Shown here piece after piece: positions 10,118 through 21,557 of a DNA stretch of 64,000 nt. A program made the translations under genes and the position numbers. Positions within the stretch are counted from its first letter, which is position 1; every line of letters begins with the position of its first letter. Under the pieces are notes generated by a model. It ran no database searches. It saw nothing but the letters and a program-made list of their open reading frames with translations, and was not told where the DNA came from. The stretch comes from Trametes villosa (lineage: Eukaryota > Basidiomycota > Agaricomycetes > Polyporales > Polyporaceae): the NCBI GenBank assembly GCA_002964805.2, contig PUDQ02000001.1, forward strand, positions 3,434,001-3,498,000. The letters are read 5' to 3'.

Positions 10118-11088
10118 ATGTCTCAAGAACACCACCTCACCTTCTATACCCACAAGACCGGTCCGAATGGATGGTGAGACCCGCTGTTTATCGCCTCGAT
10201 GTAGACGAGCTGACGGCAGATGCTTGTAGGAAGGTCGCCATCATTCTCGAGGAACTTGGTCTTGACTATCGCTCGATTTACTTGGACACGAAGACGGGCG
10301 AGACTAAGTCCCCCGAGCATACGAAGTTCAACCCGAACGGGCGCATCCCCACCCTGATCGACCACAAGAACGGCGACTTCACCGTCTGGTAGGTTGCACA
10401 ACGTACGTATAGGAGACGGATAGTACTGACGTCCCTCGTAGGGAGTCGGGGGCGGTCATCACTTACTTAGTCGAGAAGTACGATCCCGAGGGCAAGATAT
10501 CCTCCAAGAGCTTTGAACAGAAGATGCAGCAGCTGCAGTGGCTCTTCTTCCAGGCTTCTGGACAAGGGTAAGTACCGGTGCATTCGCATAGATCTTACCA
10601 CCCTTATTCGACTTTCGCAGCCCCTACTTCGGCCAGGCAGCGTGGTTCAAGATGTCGCACCCGGAGAAGATCTCGAGCGCGATCGAGCGGTACCGCAAGG
10701 AGATTCTGCGCGTCTTCGGCGTCCTCGAGGGTGTCCTCTCCAAGCAAGCGTGGCTCGTAGGTGACAAATGCACGGTCGCGGACCTGAGCTGCCTCGTGTA
10801 CGTTGGTTTCTTGCTACACGGGAGCGATTAGCGAGGCCTGTCTGACTTATTACGGTATTTATTACAGATGGAACGGGCTGGTCTTCGACGGCACCATCAT
10901 GGAGGGTGGTGAAAGCATTGAGTGGGAGAAAGACTTCCCAGCGCTGTTCAAGTAAGTACTTCTTGCGGTCCCCGAACAGAATGGTCCGGCGCTCACGCCT
11001 ATCATCTAGGTGGCACCATGCGATGCTCGACCGCCCGTCGGTGAAGAAGGTTTACGCTACATGGGGCGCGAACCGCAAGGCGCAGTGA
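10118..11088 (+). CDS. Glutathione S-transferase, Ure2p-like class (GST1)
   Basis: A 226-residue cytosolic glutathione transferase with a thioredoxin-fold N-terminal and an all-helical C-terminal domain. Six exons: 10118-10173, 10230-10388, 10442-10567, 10621-10797, 10868-10951, 11010-11088. Glutathione-site motifs are PNGWK (Asn17, the likely catalytic position in this class), NPNGRIPTLIDH with cis-Pro59, and WES (Glu73-Ser74, which hold the gamma-glutamyl group). The C-terminal domain carries PYFGQAAWF and the WLVGDKCTVADLS hinge motif. Fungal Ure2p-type GSTs conjugate or reduce electrophiles and wood-derived compounds. GST1 is closest in the window to GST4 in its C-terminal domain (SAIERY, RVFGVLEGVLSKQ). 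A dioxygenase and GST2 follow on the same strand. Confidence 0.93.
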
Positions 11089-11489
11089 GCCACGGCTAAA
11101 CTACGCTCCCTATATGCTTTGAATGAGTTCTCTGTGCCAGTCGGAGGCGCCCCGTGAGATACACCGAGTTTCTCTCTCGAAGAATACACTTACTTGCAGT
11201 CGGTTCACACATGAGACTGAGAGTACAAAGCGACAGCGAATTTTCGAGCCTCCGAGAGCTTGTACGGAGCCTGCGATACCTCGCTGTACTGAGGGGCGCC
11301 GTTTCACACAGCGCCGAACGCGTCTTCTCTAGTGTATGGTCGCGCGTGCCACGATCCTGTCCCGCATTGGGTGCTTCTGATAACGCACTCGCTCCACTCT
11401 GCCGTTCTGCAATAAGCTACCACGCTTGACACTCGGTACTACTCCTTCCCTCTGATTGTATCTCGCCTTACCTTTTTCTTCTACAGAAC
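11089..11489. other. Intergenic between GST1 and the dioxygenase
   Basis: About 400 nt with pyrimidine-rich sequence before the next start. No gene is seen, and the GST promoter element is absent. Confidence 0.5.
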
Positions 11490-13015
11490 ATGCCCTCGAC
11501 GCTACTCGGAGATGTGACAGGGATTGCCGTAGTTGACTTCGGAGCCTTTCTCGACGGCTCTGCGAAGCAAGAGGTCGCGACAGCGATGCTAGACTCGTTC
11601 AAGCGCGTCGGTTTTGTGTACCTAGTCAATCATGGCATACCAGAAGACAAGATTCAAACCATGTTCGAATGGGTATGTACCTTCTTGCTTACCATTAGTT
11701 CTTGCGCTGAAGCTTGTCCTGCGCAGTCGAAGCGCTTCTTTGCTCAGTCAAGAGAGGTCAAGCAGCTCGCGCCGCACCCTCCTTCGGGAACGCATCACAG
11801 AGGTGCCGTCCTCGAGACATTGTTATCGTGCGCATATACTAACCGTTAAATAAGGCTACTCCGCTCCCGGAGTCGAGAAGGTGGTGCAGCATGTGTACGA
11901 TAAGGACGCACTGCAGGACATCCGTGCCAAAGCTCCCGACGTGAAGGAAAGCTTCGAGTGCGGGTGGGAGGGGAATGAATCCATGCCCAACATCTGGCTC
12001 CCGGACAATGCCCTGCCCGGCTTCAAGGAAGCTTGCCTCGATTTCTACTGGGTACGTAGAATTGTTTGTTCCGCCGCATCGGTATACTTCTGAAGGTCAT
12101 GACCGAGTAGACATGTCATGAGGCCGAACTGAACATCCTCCGCGCTCTCGCTACCGGCTTGGGCATATCTGAGGACCACCTCGTGCCCTATCACAACGCC
12201 CACGACAACCAACTGCGGCTGCTGCACTACCCTGGGTGTGTCATCCACACACCTCCACCCGCATCTCTGTTGATGTCCGATGTCGCCATGGGACAGTGTC
12301 CCCGCAAACGATTTGGCGGACGAGAAACTCTCCCGTATCGACGCACACTCAGACTTCGGCTCGATCACGCTTCTGCTGCAAGACGACGTCGGCGGCCTAG
12401 AGATCGAGGTCCCTCACAGCCCTGGCCAGTTCATAGTCAGTACTTCCGTCCCACAGACCTACCCTGCCAAGGCTCATGCTGGAGCAGAGCGCACCGCCTG
12501 TCGAGGGCGCCCTCATTGTGAACGCAGGCGACTTTATGATGCGTTGTGCGTTGCCTGCAGTACCTCTGCGCTCGGCGAAACCCCTCGCTGACTATCTGAA
12601 CAGGGTCGAACGACGTGATCCGGAGCACGGTGCACCGCGTACGCGCCCCGCCCCACCTGGAGACCGCCGGCGGGATGGCACCTGACCGGTATTCTATCCC
12701 ATACGTGCGTATCCACCCCCACGCCCTTCATGCAGCGCACGCTCTAATCGACTGCCATGGACACAGTTTTGTGCACCGGTGAGTGCGCGCGTTTTGTCAA
12801 CGGCAAACCTCAAGCAAGTGGTTGAGCCTATTTTTGTAGGATTTCTCGACGGTCGTCGAGTGTCTGCCCGGAACGTACTCCGCGGAGAACCCGCCAAAGT
12901 ACGAACCGATCTCTGTGAGCCAGCCCCTTGAATGCCTTTGGCTGCGTATGAAGCCCACTAACCTTTGGCCTAGGCTCGTCAATACATCCTCCAGCGCCTC
13001 GCCGCATCGTACTGA
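11490..13015 (+). CDS. 2-oxoglutarate/Fe(II)-dependent dioxygenase, isopenicillin N synthase-like family
   Basis: A 335-residue non-haem iron oxygenase from ten exons: 11490-11672, 11727-11802, 11855-12051, 12111-12235, 12297-12435, 12488-12545, 12604-12704, 12767-12778, 12840-12914 and 12974-13015. Exon 8 is 12 nt. The N-terminal DIOX_N region has VDFGAF and GFVYLVNHGIP. The iron triad is His211-x-Asp213 (DAHSDFGSITLLLQD) and His270 (STVHRV), and Arg288-x-Ser290 (RYSIP) binds the 2-oxoglutarate carboxylate. RWSNDVIRS forms only after correct splicing, which supports the model. Family members hydroxylate or oxidise small molecules, but the substrate cannot be read from sequence. Its place between GST1 and GST2 on the same strand suggests a shared detoxification or secondary-metabolite role; this is inference. 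Confidence 0.9.
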
Positions 13016-13721
13016 GCCAGGCACCGTACCAACGTCTGTTATGTTCAGTCTTCTCGCACGGCTTTGCTGTAATGCTCGGCAATATCATGTACCTGTAGCG
13101 TCTGTACCACTTCGATGGGTCGCGAAAGCACGCATCGTGTATATAACGACAGGAATGTGTTCGCCGTGCACTTGCAGCATGTGTCGCCGAAACCGTTTTT
13201 CTACGGAATGGTGCAGTTTTAGCGTGATGTTTCGTATCCCTGACGCGCTTTACCTGCAATCCAGACGTGTCTTTGCAGCCTACAGCACTAGACAGCACCA
13301 CGCTTGCAACCTCTAAGCAGAGTAATCCTGGCAACCTCTGCAAATTTCGAGTCGATTTGCCGATCTGCCGGAAAGCCTTGTCTACACTAGCTAGTTTGGC
13401 TATAGTACGCCGGTAACACACATAGGAGAAACACATACATCGATAGTATTCGGCTAACTCCTCTGTGCTTGTGATGTCGGGTCAACATGTCGCACTTCCC
13501 GCGGGTCGATGTTGGGCGCGTCACTTAGCAGCGACTTGGCAGCGACCCATGAGAGCGCTGCGGCTGACTGATGCTATCTTGCTCACAAAGCCCGTCGGGG
13601 AATGGGAGATTCGTAAGATTTGAAGGCGATGTTATGGTCTCCGCACGAGGTATAAAAGCACGGGAGGCGAGGAGCCGTGAAGGCATCAACATCCACACCG
13701 ACTTGAGACACGTACCTCGCC
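13016..13721. other. Intergenic with the GST2 promoter
   Basis: The left half shows no gene. The right part (from about 13511) is the duplicated GST promoter block, annotated separately. Confidence 0.5.
13511..13660 (+). promoter_or_regulatory. Duplicated GST promoter block (copy at GST2)
   Basis: About 150 nt that closely match, in inverted orientation, the region upstream of GST3 (33946-34091). Shared segments in order are GGGCGC-TCACTT, GCGGCT-ACTGATGCT, GCTCACAAAG, GGAGATTCGTAAGAT and GAGGTATAAAA. The TATA box is at 13651-13657. Confidence 0.75.
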
Positions 13722-14702
13722 ATGTCCCAAGAACACCACTTCACGCTCTACACCCACAACACTGGTGCCAACGGCTGGCGAGTAATCTTTTGATGGATGT
13801 ATGCGTACCCTCAGGTTGACGTCCGTCGCTCGTGGCAGGAAGGTCGCAATCGCGCTCGAGGAGCTCGGCCTCGACTACCATCCCATCTACCTCGAGTTCG
13901 AGAAGGGGGAGCACAAGGCTCCCGAGTACACCAAGTTCAACCCGAACGGGCGCATTCCGACGTTGATCGACCACAAGAACAACGACTTCGCGATCTGGTG
14001 CGTGGCTGAGCAGGCACTTAGTACGTCTGTCAAGAACGGGCATTGATCACGATACAGGGAGTCGAACGCAATCATCACTTACCTCGCCGAGAAGTACGAC
14101 CCTGAGGGCAAGTTTTCAGCGAAGGGCCTTGAGGAGAAGACACAGCAACTGCAATGGCTCCTCTTCCAAGCATCTGGACAAGGGTAAGCTTGACCGGTGT
14201 CGACCGCTCATTGTCTACCTAACTTAACGGTCATCTTGCAGGCCATACTTCGGCCAGGCGGGGTGGTTCCTCCGTTTGCATCCGGAGAAGGTACCCAGCG
14301 CCGCTCTGCGGTACCAGAACGAGATCTTGCGCGTCTTCAGCGTCCTCGAAAGTGTCCTCTCCAAGCAGGAGTGGCTGGTGGGCGGCAAGTACAGCGTCGC
14401 CGACCTCAGTTTCATCGTGTAAGTCTTCCTGTCATACGTGTTGCGCATCAAGGCGGATTCAAACGCGCTACCGCGCCGGCCACAGCTGGAATGTGGCCGT
14501 TTTCGACGGCTTCCTCCTGGAGGGCCATGACCCCGTCGACCTCGAGAAAGAGTATCCGGCCGTCTACAAGTGAGTTAGATGTTGTGCAAGACGTCATTGA
14601 GCCCGACACTCACGCGTTGCGACCAGGTGGCACCATGCGATGATGGATCGCCCAGCAGTGAAGAAGGTGTATGGGATTAGAAAGGCGAGGAATGCCGCGT
14701 AG
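13722..14702 (+). CDS. Glutathione S-transferase, Ure2p-like class (GST2)
   Basis: A 225-residue GST. Its first five exons have exactly the lengths of GST1 (56, 159, 126, 177, 84 nt): 13722-13777, 13839-13997, 14058-14183, 14242-14418, 14486-14569, then 14627-14702. Motifs: NGWK at the active site, NPNGRIPTLIDHKNND with the cis-proline, WES, PYFGQAGWF and WLVGGKYSVADLS. Intron 1 starts with GCGAGT, where GST1, GST3 and GST4 have GT. A GT donor four bases later paired with an AAG acceptor would give Arg instead of Lys at the junction, so the exact splice is open. GST2 is nearest to GST3 (same VPSAALRYQ and the same end RKARNAA), pointing to recent inverted duplication or gene conversion. Confidence 0.92.
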
Positions 14703-15451
14703 GGAGATTTATATCGACCACGTTTTTGAGAGCGTCGGGTGTTCCCAGGGCCTCGGTACCGATAGCCTGAGCTACGACTACGGCGCCCGCGAAGTCTGGA
14801 AATTGTACACAACGGAAGCTGGCATGCCCGTGCCATCTGGAGTATTAATTGACGCATCTCATCGTAAGTTCGCTGTTGAAACAGCCAAATCAGAAGGTGT
14901 ATAAAATCCCGGCCTGGTGAAAGCATAGCGAGCGCTGTTCGTAGGTTTCAACTCATGGCTATGGCTGTTGCGACCTGGAGGAGAGATGGTGCCATGCAGT
15001 GGTAAGAAGCCAAGTAATGGGCGTCTGGGAGCGTCTGTCCCGCGGGCCGCGACGCATCGAGGGCGCCTAAATCGAGATGTAGTTCGCCACAACGTCGTCA
15101 AAATCGCAAAAACGCGTATAGATCGTGTTTCGGCTCGAAAAAAATCGGCCTGAGTGCGTACGGGCGCGTCCGCTCTACCAAGCGATCGAGAATGACTACA
15201 GTGACAGAGACAGCGGCGCCGAAAACAAGAATGTACAGAACATGGACAGCGAAAGCATGCGGGCCCCAATAGTGCAGGAAATATGATACAAATAAGTCAG
15301 CCCGACGCGCACCCCCTCTCCAGCGAAGATCCTCCATCCGTCCGAGCCCAACCGCGACTCAGCAAGCTACGACCGAGGGGGTATCCATGTCTGTAGGAGG
15401 GAAACGTCGGGCACACAACCCAAGGAAACAACAACGCGGCCCTAGCGAACG
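14703..15451. other. Intergenic with an orphan TATA box and small open frames
   Basis: A TATAAAA at 14901-14907 is followed about 50 nt later by an ATG (14955) and, after 16 codons, a GTAAG donor, but no further exon is convincing. On the minus strand 15098-15337 encodes 79 residues with one hydrophobic helix (VLYILVFGAAVSVTVVIL). Neither is strong enough to call a gene. Confidence 0.35.
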
Positions 15452-17332
15452 CTATGTTGGCGGGAGCGTGACCGGGGACGGCGACGGTGTCTGCTGCGGG
15501 AGGATCCACGTCTGCGCGACGCGGCGCGCGACGACCTGGCCGTGGCGGATCGTCGTGCGCGAGAAGGATGGGTTCAGCGCCGCGCTGTGCAGCGTGTCGT
15601 TCTCGTGCAGGAGCACAAAGTCTGCGAGCATCCCGCGCGCGGGCGTGATCGACGGGTGCGGTGAGCCCTTGTGCGCACCCCCGATCGCGGTCCGCGCGTT
15701 CAGCGTCACCGCCTCCTGCAGCGCGCGTAGGTGTTAGTTGTGTATGCTGGGAGGAGGGTGAGAGGGAAAGGGAGGAGACTTACGAGGAGTGCTCGGCAAT
15801 CCTTCTTCGTGCCCGCCTGGAAGACCGCGACGCCCAACGGACAGAGGCCGAGCGGGTCGATCGGGCCCTGGGGCGTGAACGCATTCTCGACGTTGTTCAC
15901 CGCCATCGCGACGCGCAGCCCATGCTCCTCCGCGAGCCTCGGCACGTTCAGCGTCCCCCTCGGCGCGCTCTGCATGTGCCTTCCCATCATATACAGGTCG
16001 CTCGGCGGCAGCCCCACGAGCGTAACCGGCAGGCGCTCCTCCACTAGCGCCGAGCGCAATCGCGCCCACTCCTCCTGGGAGAAGAGCGTGAGGCGCGTGG
16101 CGTGGCCGACGCAGACGTGCGCGCCCGCGCGCCAGCGGCCGTGCTGGATGCGCTCGCGCACGCGGTCCAACAAGTGCCAGATGAGCGGCTCCGCGCCGGG
16201 CTCGAGGTTGTAGTCGAGGTGGAAGTCGGCGTGCAGGCCGGCGTCGTACGCGAGCTCGAGCACGTAGTCGATGTTGCGCTTCGCGTGCGCGATCGTGGGC
16301 TCGACGTACGGCGCGGAGCCGACGGCCTCCACGCCTGGTCGGTGTGCTGCGCTTTGCAGGAGGACGTAGTTGAGCCCGGGGCGGTCGTCTAGTGATGACG
16401 CGAAGAGCGGGTCTTGCGCGAATACTGTGATCGGCGACGCGTTAATCATAGCGGGTTGGAGCGTACACGGATGACATACCTGCGATCTGCACATTGCAGA
16501 TGTCTCTGAAGAGCTTCTGCAACCGGAGACCGGTGTCGACGCACGCGAAGTGGACGGCCTCGTCGACCTCGACGTGCGCGCGCATCATGGTGACGCCGCA
16601 CTCGACGCTCTGCATGATGAGCTTCCGGCCGCGATCATAGAGATCGTCGAGGTTGTGTGGGAACGCGCTCTTTGCCTTTGCTGTGACGCGGAGGGCCTCC
16701 GCGAAGTGGCTGGAGATGCGCGATGCAAGCAATGATCGGCGCACGATGAGTATGGACGTGCGCACGCGGCGGGGCGCGGGGATTAATTACGTACCCGGTT
16801 ACGAGCTCGTCGCACTGATCGAGGAGGAAGCACTTGTCGAGATGGATGTGTGCGTGGCAGAGCCTGTGGGACGCGGACGCAGCGGGAGATCGCCGTCGCC
16901 GCCGGCGGGAGTCAGTGCCAGAAAAGGCGGGGAGGGCGGGAAAGAGCGGACGGACGCTGGCAAAAGGATGCCCCGGCCCTGGGCATCAAGCTCTGCGTGC
17001 GCGTGCTGCCGGTCCCGCGCCTGGTACTCGGGGTGCTGTGGGGGCGTCGAGTGCCGGCTGCCCTGGCTGTGGCCGTTCGGGGTCGCGAGCTCGACGGCGT
17101 CGACGCGGCCGCCGACGCAGTAGACGTTGTAGAGCGGGTCCGCGAGCGTGGGGTCGTCGGAGTCGAAGGGGAGGTGGACGTTGCGGACGACGAGGCGCGG
17201 GTGCTCGGTGAAGGCGGGGGAGGGCGTCGCGCGGCCGTTGGTGGCGAGCGTCGCCTTGGGGCGCGCGGCGGGGGAGTGGGGGAGGTGCTGGTGCGGGTGC
17301 TGGCTGTAGCCCATGTCGCTGTCGACGTCCAT
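15452..17332 (-). CDS. Metal-dependent amidohydrolase, cytosine-deaminase-like
   Basis: A 526-residue amidohydrolase from five exons (16956-17332, 16795-16863, 16480-16709, 15784-16424, 15452-15715). The TIM-barrel metal site starts with CHAHIHLDK (His131/His133). Further His ligands are expected in HADFHLDYNLEP and VGHATRLT. The C-terminal beta domain contains LNARTAIG and the family-typical ADFVLLHEND. Family members deaminate or hydrolyse ring nitrogens in pyrimidine or triazine-like substrates. At the place where cytosine deaminases carry the catalytic Asp (usually S-D-N), this protein reads VNNVENAFTP, with Asn, so the reaction may differ. The first about 95 residues are a His/Pro/Ser-rich extension. 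Intron 1 has a weak GTCCGT donor, so that junction is the least certain. Confidence 0.83.
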
Positions 17333-17987
17333 CGTGGCGGGCCCGGCTCCGAGTGGGGGTTTTTATCCAAGCCGTGTATTTTCACTGGCGCGGGGGGCTG
17401 ATGAGTTCGGGCCATCCGGACAGGGTCTTGCGCCTCGCTGGGCCGCTCGCGCAGGCGTGGCGGGCGTGTGCCGCTAAGCCCTCCGCCTCCCCGCACCAGA
17501 CACCTCCGCCCCGGATCTTCGCCCCGACCGCCCATTCCATAAAAACAGCCCCCATCCGGCCCTCGCTCCGACCCCCGGCCCGCGCCCCGCACAGGCCAAC
17601 ACGGGCCTCGGATCCCCGGCACAGCTCCCGGTAGCGATCCATATTATTTTCGTGACTACATTGACATTAGACTATACGATTAGAGTTCTGTAGACAGGTG
17701 CGAACGCCGAAGCCGCGAAAAATGCAGAGGCCGATAACAAAGCCAGCGAGCCGTGAGCGGAAGCCGAGACATGGATGGATGTGGGTGTGAATGCGAGTGC
17801 AGAGGGAGATGCAATGTAAGGATGAGGATGAGGATGAGGATGAGGATGCGGATGGGGTCGTAGCTATGCGTGGGAGCCAAGCGATGCGTGCGTGCTGTGT
17901 CCGTTGCTGAGAGAGAAGTCAAGTCTGCGTCGTGCGTCGAACCACCGAAGCCAGCGGGAGGGGGCTTCCCCCGCCGCCCGTTCCGGC
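17333..17987. other. Intergenic, 650 nt
   Basis: The upstream region of the amidohydrolase and the 3' side of the F-box-like gene. It contains the microsatellite at 17819-17848. The CT/GC-rich open frames between 17350 and 17640 show no family resemblance. Confidence 0.45.
17819..17848. repeat. Microsatellite (GGATGA)n
   Basis: About five copies of a 6 nt unit, GGATGA, followed by a degenerate copy. It lies in the non-coding gap. Confidence 0.85.
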
Positions 17988-20900
17988 CTAGTCCCGCTCG
18001 TCCACCTTGCGCCGCTTCGCGCGCGTGGTCCGGTACTGGTACTCGTCCTCGTCGCTCTCGCTGCCGTCTTCGTCAGGCACGTCCGCGCCGTACAGCTTCT
18101 CGCGCTTCGCCCGGTCCACCCGGCGCAGCCGCGGCAGATTGAACGCGAGCGACTTGTGGAAGTCCGTCTATCGCAGTCGGGTGAGACAACAGCCTACGCG
18201 CCCCGGCCGGGCCCGGGGCACAAAAGAAAGAGAAAGGGCACGCACCTTCGGCACCTTCACCTTCGCCCCTGGCGGCGTCGCAGCGTGTATCCGGCGTTTC
18301 CGCTCGTTGTACTGCGCGATAACAACCCGAGCACGTCAGATCAAATCGATGCCTCGCGCCCGCGCCCGCGCCCGCCACAAAGGAAGCGAGCAGCGGTGGT
18401 GCCACTCGTGCAGAAACAGGCACGTACCTTCTTCTGCTCGTCCTTGAGCATGACCGCGAGATGCTTGATCCAGCGCTGCATGTTCGACTCCGCCCGCCGC
18501 TTCTTCGCGAACCGCTGCAGCGAGTCGTCCTGCCCGTCCGCGATGCCCTCGTCGTCGCTGTCCGGCACAACGTACGACTTCACCGACGTCGCGACGCTCC
18601 GCCGCGGCCGCTTGCTCGCCTGCGAGCTCTCCGCCAGCCGCGACGGCCCAGCAGCGGACGCGGAGGGCGCGGGCGTCGGGCTCGTCTCGCACTTGATCGC
18701 GTGCTCGGACCGTGCCCGCGCGCGCCGCGTCTTCTTGCCCGGCACGACGACGACGCCGCTGAGCTCCTCCGCGCTCAGGTAGTCCTCCTCGGTGAAGTAG
18801 AACTCCGTGCCCCACTCGATGTCGTCGTACAGGCCCATGCTCGGGTTCTTCCCGAGCCGCGCGAGGATCTTGAACTGCTTCAGCGTCGTCGGCACGCGCG
18901 TCGACATGATGGGTCCGTCCGCGTTGAACTGCTGATGGTGCAGAACCTGTGCGAAGATGCGAGCAGTGAGCACCGGACGGGGAAAAGGGCAGGGCGGGCC
19001 GGTGCGCTCACACTGTAGTTCTGGTTGATAACGGCATGCAGCCGGACGATCGCGGCGGCGGCGCTGAGGTGCCCATAGTGGCTCTGGACCCATGTGCCGA
19101 CCTGTGTGTAGTCTGTGCGCCGAATAGGAAGGTAAGCGTACGGTATCCCGAGCTCCGAGCTGTGGTGGCACACACCTGCGGGATAGGGCAGCTTGCCTAT
19201 GCTGTCATGATAGTGCGTGTACAACTCGTGATACCGTCTCCGTCGTGTCGGGATCATCTCATCCTTGCGGATCATAGCCGAGAGCGTGTCCTGGCCAATC
19301 GAGCCCTGAAAGCCGTTTCAGTCACCACGGCCCGAAAGGGAGATGAGATAAAACATACCAGGTCCTCGTCATCTGTATCCTTGTCGTGTTCCCTCTCGTC
19401 ATCGGGCCCCTCTTCATCAGGTTCCTCCTCGTCGTCACTCATGCCCGCCATCTGTACATTGGCGTCGTCGTGTAGCGAATCGTCGTTAGGCTGTGGCTCC
19501 GCAGGCTGAGCCATTGGCACAGCGGGGCCGGCCGCCGCTGCCGCCTCCTCCAAGCCAAGCAGCGCCCGCCCGCGCAACATCAGGTCGACGCACAGCGGCG
19601 CGCAGAACTCCCTGCACGCCTTCTCGTCCTCCATCGGCGGCAGGTCGTCGAGGTCGATCCGGTAGTTCTTCACGATGTGCGCGGCGACGATGGGGCTGAG
19701 GAACTCGTGCGCCTCGACGAGCCGCTTCAGCATCCGGCCCTTGCACCCGATCTCGAGGCACCCGAGCGCGACCTCCGTCACGACCCGCTCCATCTCGCCC
19801 TTGCCGAGCTTGAGGATCGCGCGCGCGTACTCGAGCACGCCCCCGAAGCGGTCCGGCACGAACTTGCTCAGCAGCACGTCGGTGATGTCCTTCCGGGTCA
19901 GCGGCCCGAGGCTCATCTCCTCGATCTCGTCGTGGCAGGCCTCCACGTAGCGCGCGAGCGACGTCGACTGTTCCGACGTGAGCGATAGGCTGGACGGCAC
20001 GGGCGTCGTCTCGGATAGGAAGATGGTCAACAAAAGGACGAGGCGGACGGACGGATCCTCCGAGGGGAAGTCCTTGTAGAGCACCCGTAGCACGCTCGCC
20101 GAATAATTTGTCGTCACCGACCTGGTGTTAAGGAACAGCTAAGACGGCGGTGAGTTCAGCAGCGCAATGAGAGGCGTGGTGGATGTGTATAGCTACCTTA
20201 ATGAGCTCCTGGACGACCGAGCTGTAAAACGGGTTAGTGCGTGCGACTGGCCACATGAGTAAGGGTCCTATGACGTACGCCAACTCAAATCTGAGGACGC
20301 CTTCCTTGTCGAGCCGTTTTAGGGCCGTGTACGCCGGTTCGTTTGTCTTCGCTTCCATGCAAATCTCCGCGGCCACCGTGCGGCTGAGAAACATACTACA
20401 CACGGGGAACGCAAGCACCATGAGCCATCACCCAGCACAAGACCACAGACACGGCCGGGAAGGGAACACATGCATACTCGGGGTCGAGACGCGACAGCTC
20501 GCGGACGTTCTGCACTATCTCGTCCGCACGGGATTCAAACATCATTGCCGGCTTCTCAAACATTCTGCGGAACACGAAGTTGCGGTACTGTGCGGGAGGC
20601 GACGTCATCGGCCTGCGTTGCAGCTAGGGTTCGGATGACCTCACCTTGCGGTCCATATTGAACCCGTTCTGCCGGGCATGAGGCAGCAACCGTGGTTCGA
20701 TGGCAAGCACCAGTGGGAACTGGGCCATCATGGGATCCTATATGCGGATATCAGTCTACCATGACGGGTCTGCACCCTGGTGGCAACGCACCCTGTCCGA
20801 GAAAGGGATAAACTGGAAAGAACTCTATCAATACGACTCCACAGAGAATTAAGCAATGGAACGCACCTTGTATTTCTCGACCACATCCTTGACCTGCTCC

Positions 20901-21557
20901 CATTTAGCCGCACGGTACTCCGACGGGAACCGGCTCTGCTTCAGCAGTAGCGTCAAGAGAGACCCATCGTCCTCGCCCTTCGCAACCGGTATGTCCCCAT
21001 ACATACGCGCGGCAATGGAGAGGAAATATGAGAAGACGGGGAGGGGGATCGTCCGCACCCAGCGCGTCTTGATGAACGGGACCTGGGTCCGGAAATAGTG
21101 GTGCATGGCGCATTGGACGAGGTACCGGGAGAGGTGTGCGCCGCTACTCAGTAGGATCTGCGGACATTACGACGATAAGCATACGTTGTGGGAAGTGCAT
21201 GAGGCCAGGTGAGAGGCACTGCGGCCCAGGGGGGCAGCATGACAGGGCCCGAGCGCCAAGAGAATGGGGAAAGGAGCAGGCACGCACGTCAATGACCCGC
21301 TCGTTCAGCAGCTTGCCCCGGCCCAGCGCCCAGTAGAGTGCTTGTATGCGGCCATAGCGGGCGAGGAAATAGGATGCGCGGACATATGGGTCTTGGGAGA
21401 ATTCGTGGTGGCGCTTTGAGATGAGTGTGAATGCGACAGGGTTGCTGAGCTCGTTCAGGATGAGCTGGAGGATCTCATCTGTGCCCGCCAGGGTGCGGCT
21501 TCAGTGACTGTGGGTCGGGATATCTCTACGGTGTGACTGACCACAAAGACGATCCAT
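17988..21557 (-). CDS. Large F-box-like protein of unknown function
   Basis: Thirteen exons joining in one frame to 898 residues: 21542-21557, 21288-21478, 20867-21157, 20792-20812, 20645-20737, 20478-20587, 20197-20395, 19359-20138, 19176-19305, 19012-19112, 18428-18946, 18246-18311, 17988-18167. The start MDRLCDEILQLILNELSNP, then LISKRHHEFSQDPYVR, looks like an F-box with its trailing helix, so a substrate-receptor role in an SCF ubiquitin ligase is possible. Residues about 70-480 are helical without a recognisable repeat. An acidic Asp/Glu run (about 540-565, MSDDEEEPDEEGPDDE) precedes a conserved-looking block with TRRRRYHELYTHYHDSIGKLPYP and LYDDIEWGTEFYFTEEDYL. The end is basic/acidic with nuclear-localisation-like KRRKVDERD. 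Exons of 16 and 21 nt occur. I do not recognise the central domains. Confidence 0.8.

Noticed and set aside
18007..18782. Long plus-strand frames opposite the F-box-like gene
   Set aside because: They are antisense shadows of GC-rich exons; the minus-strand exons keep phase across thirteen junctions.
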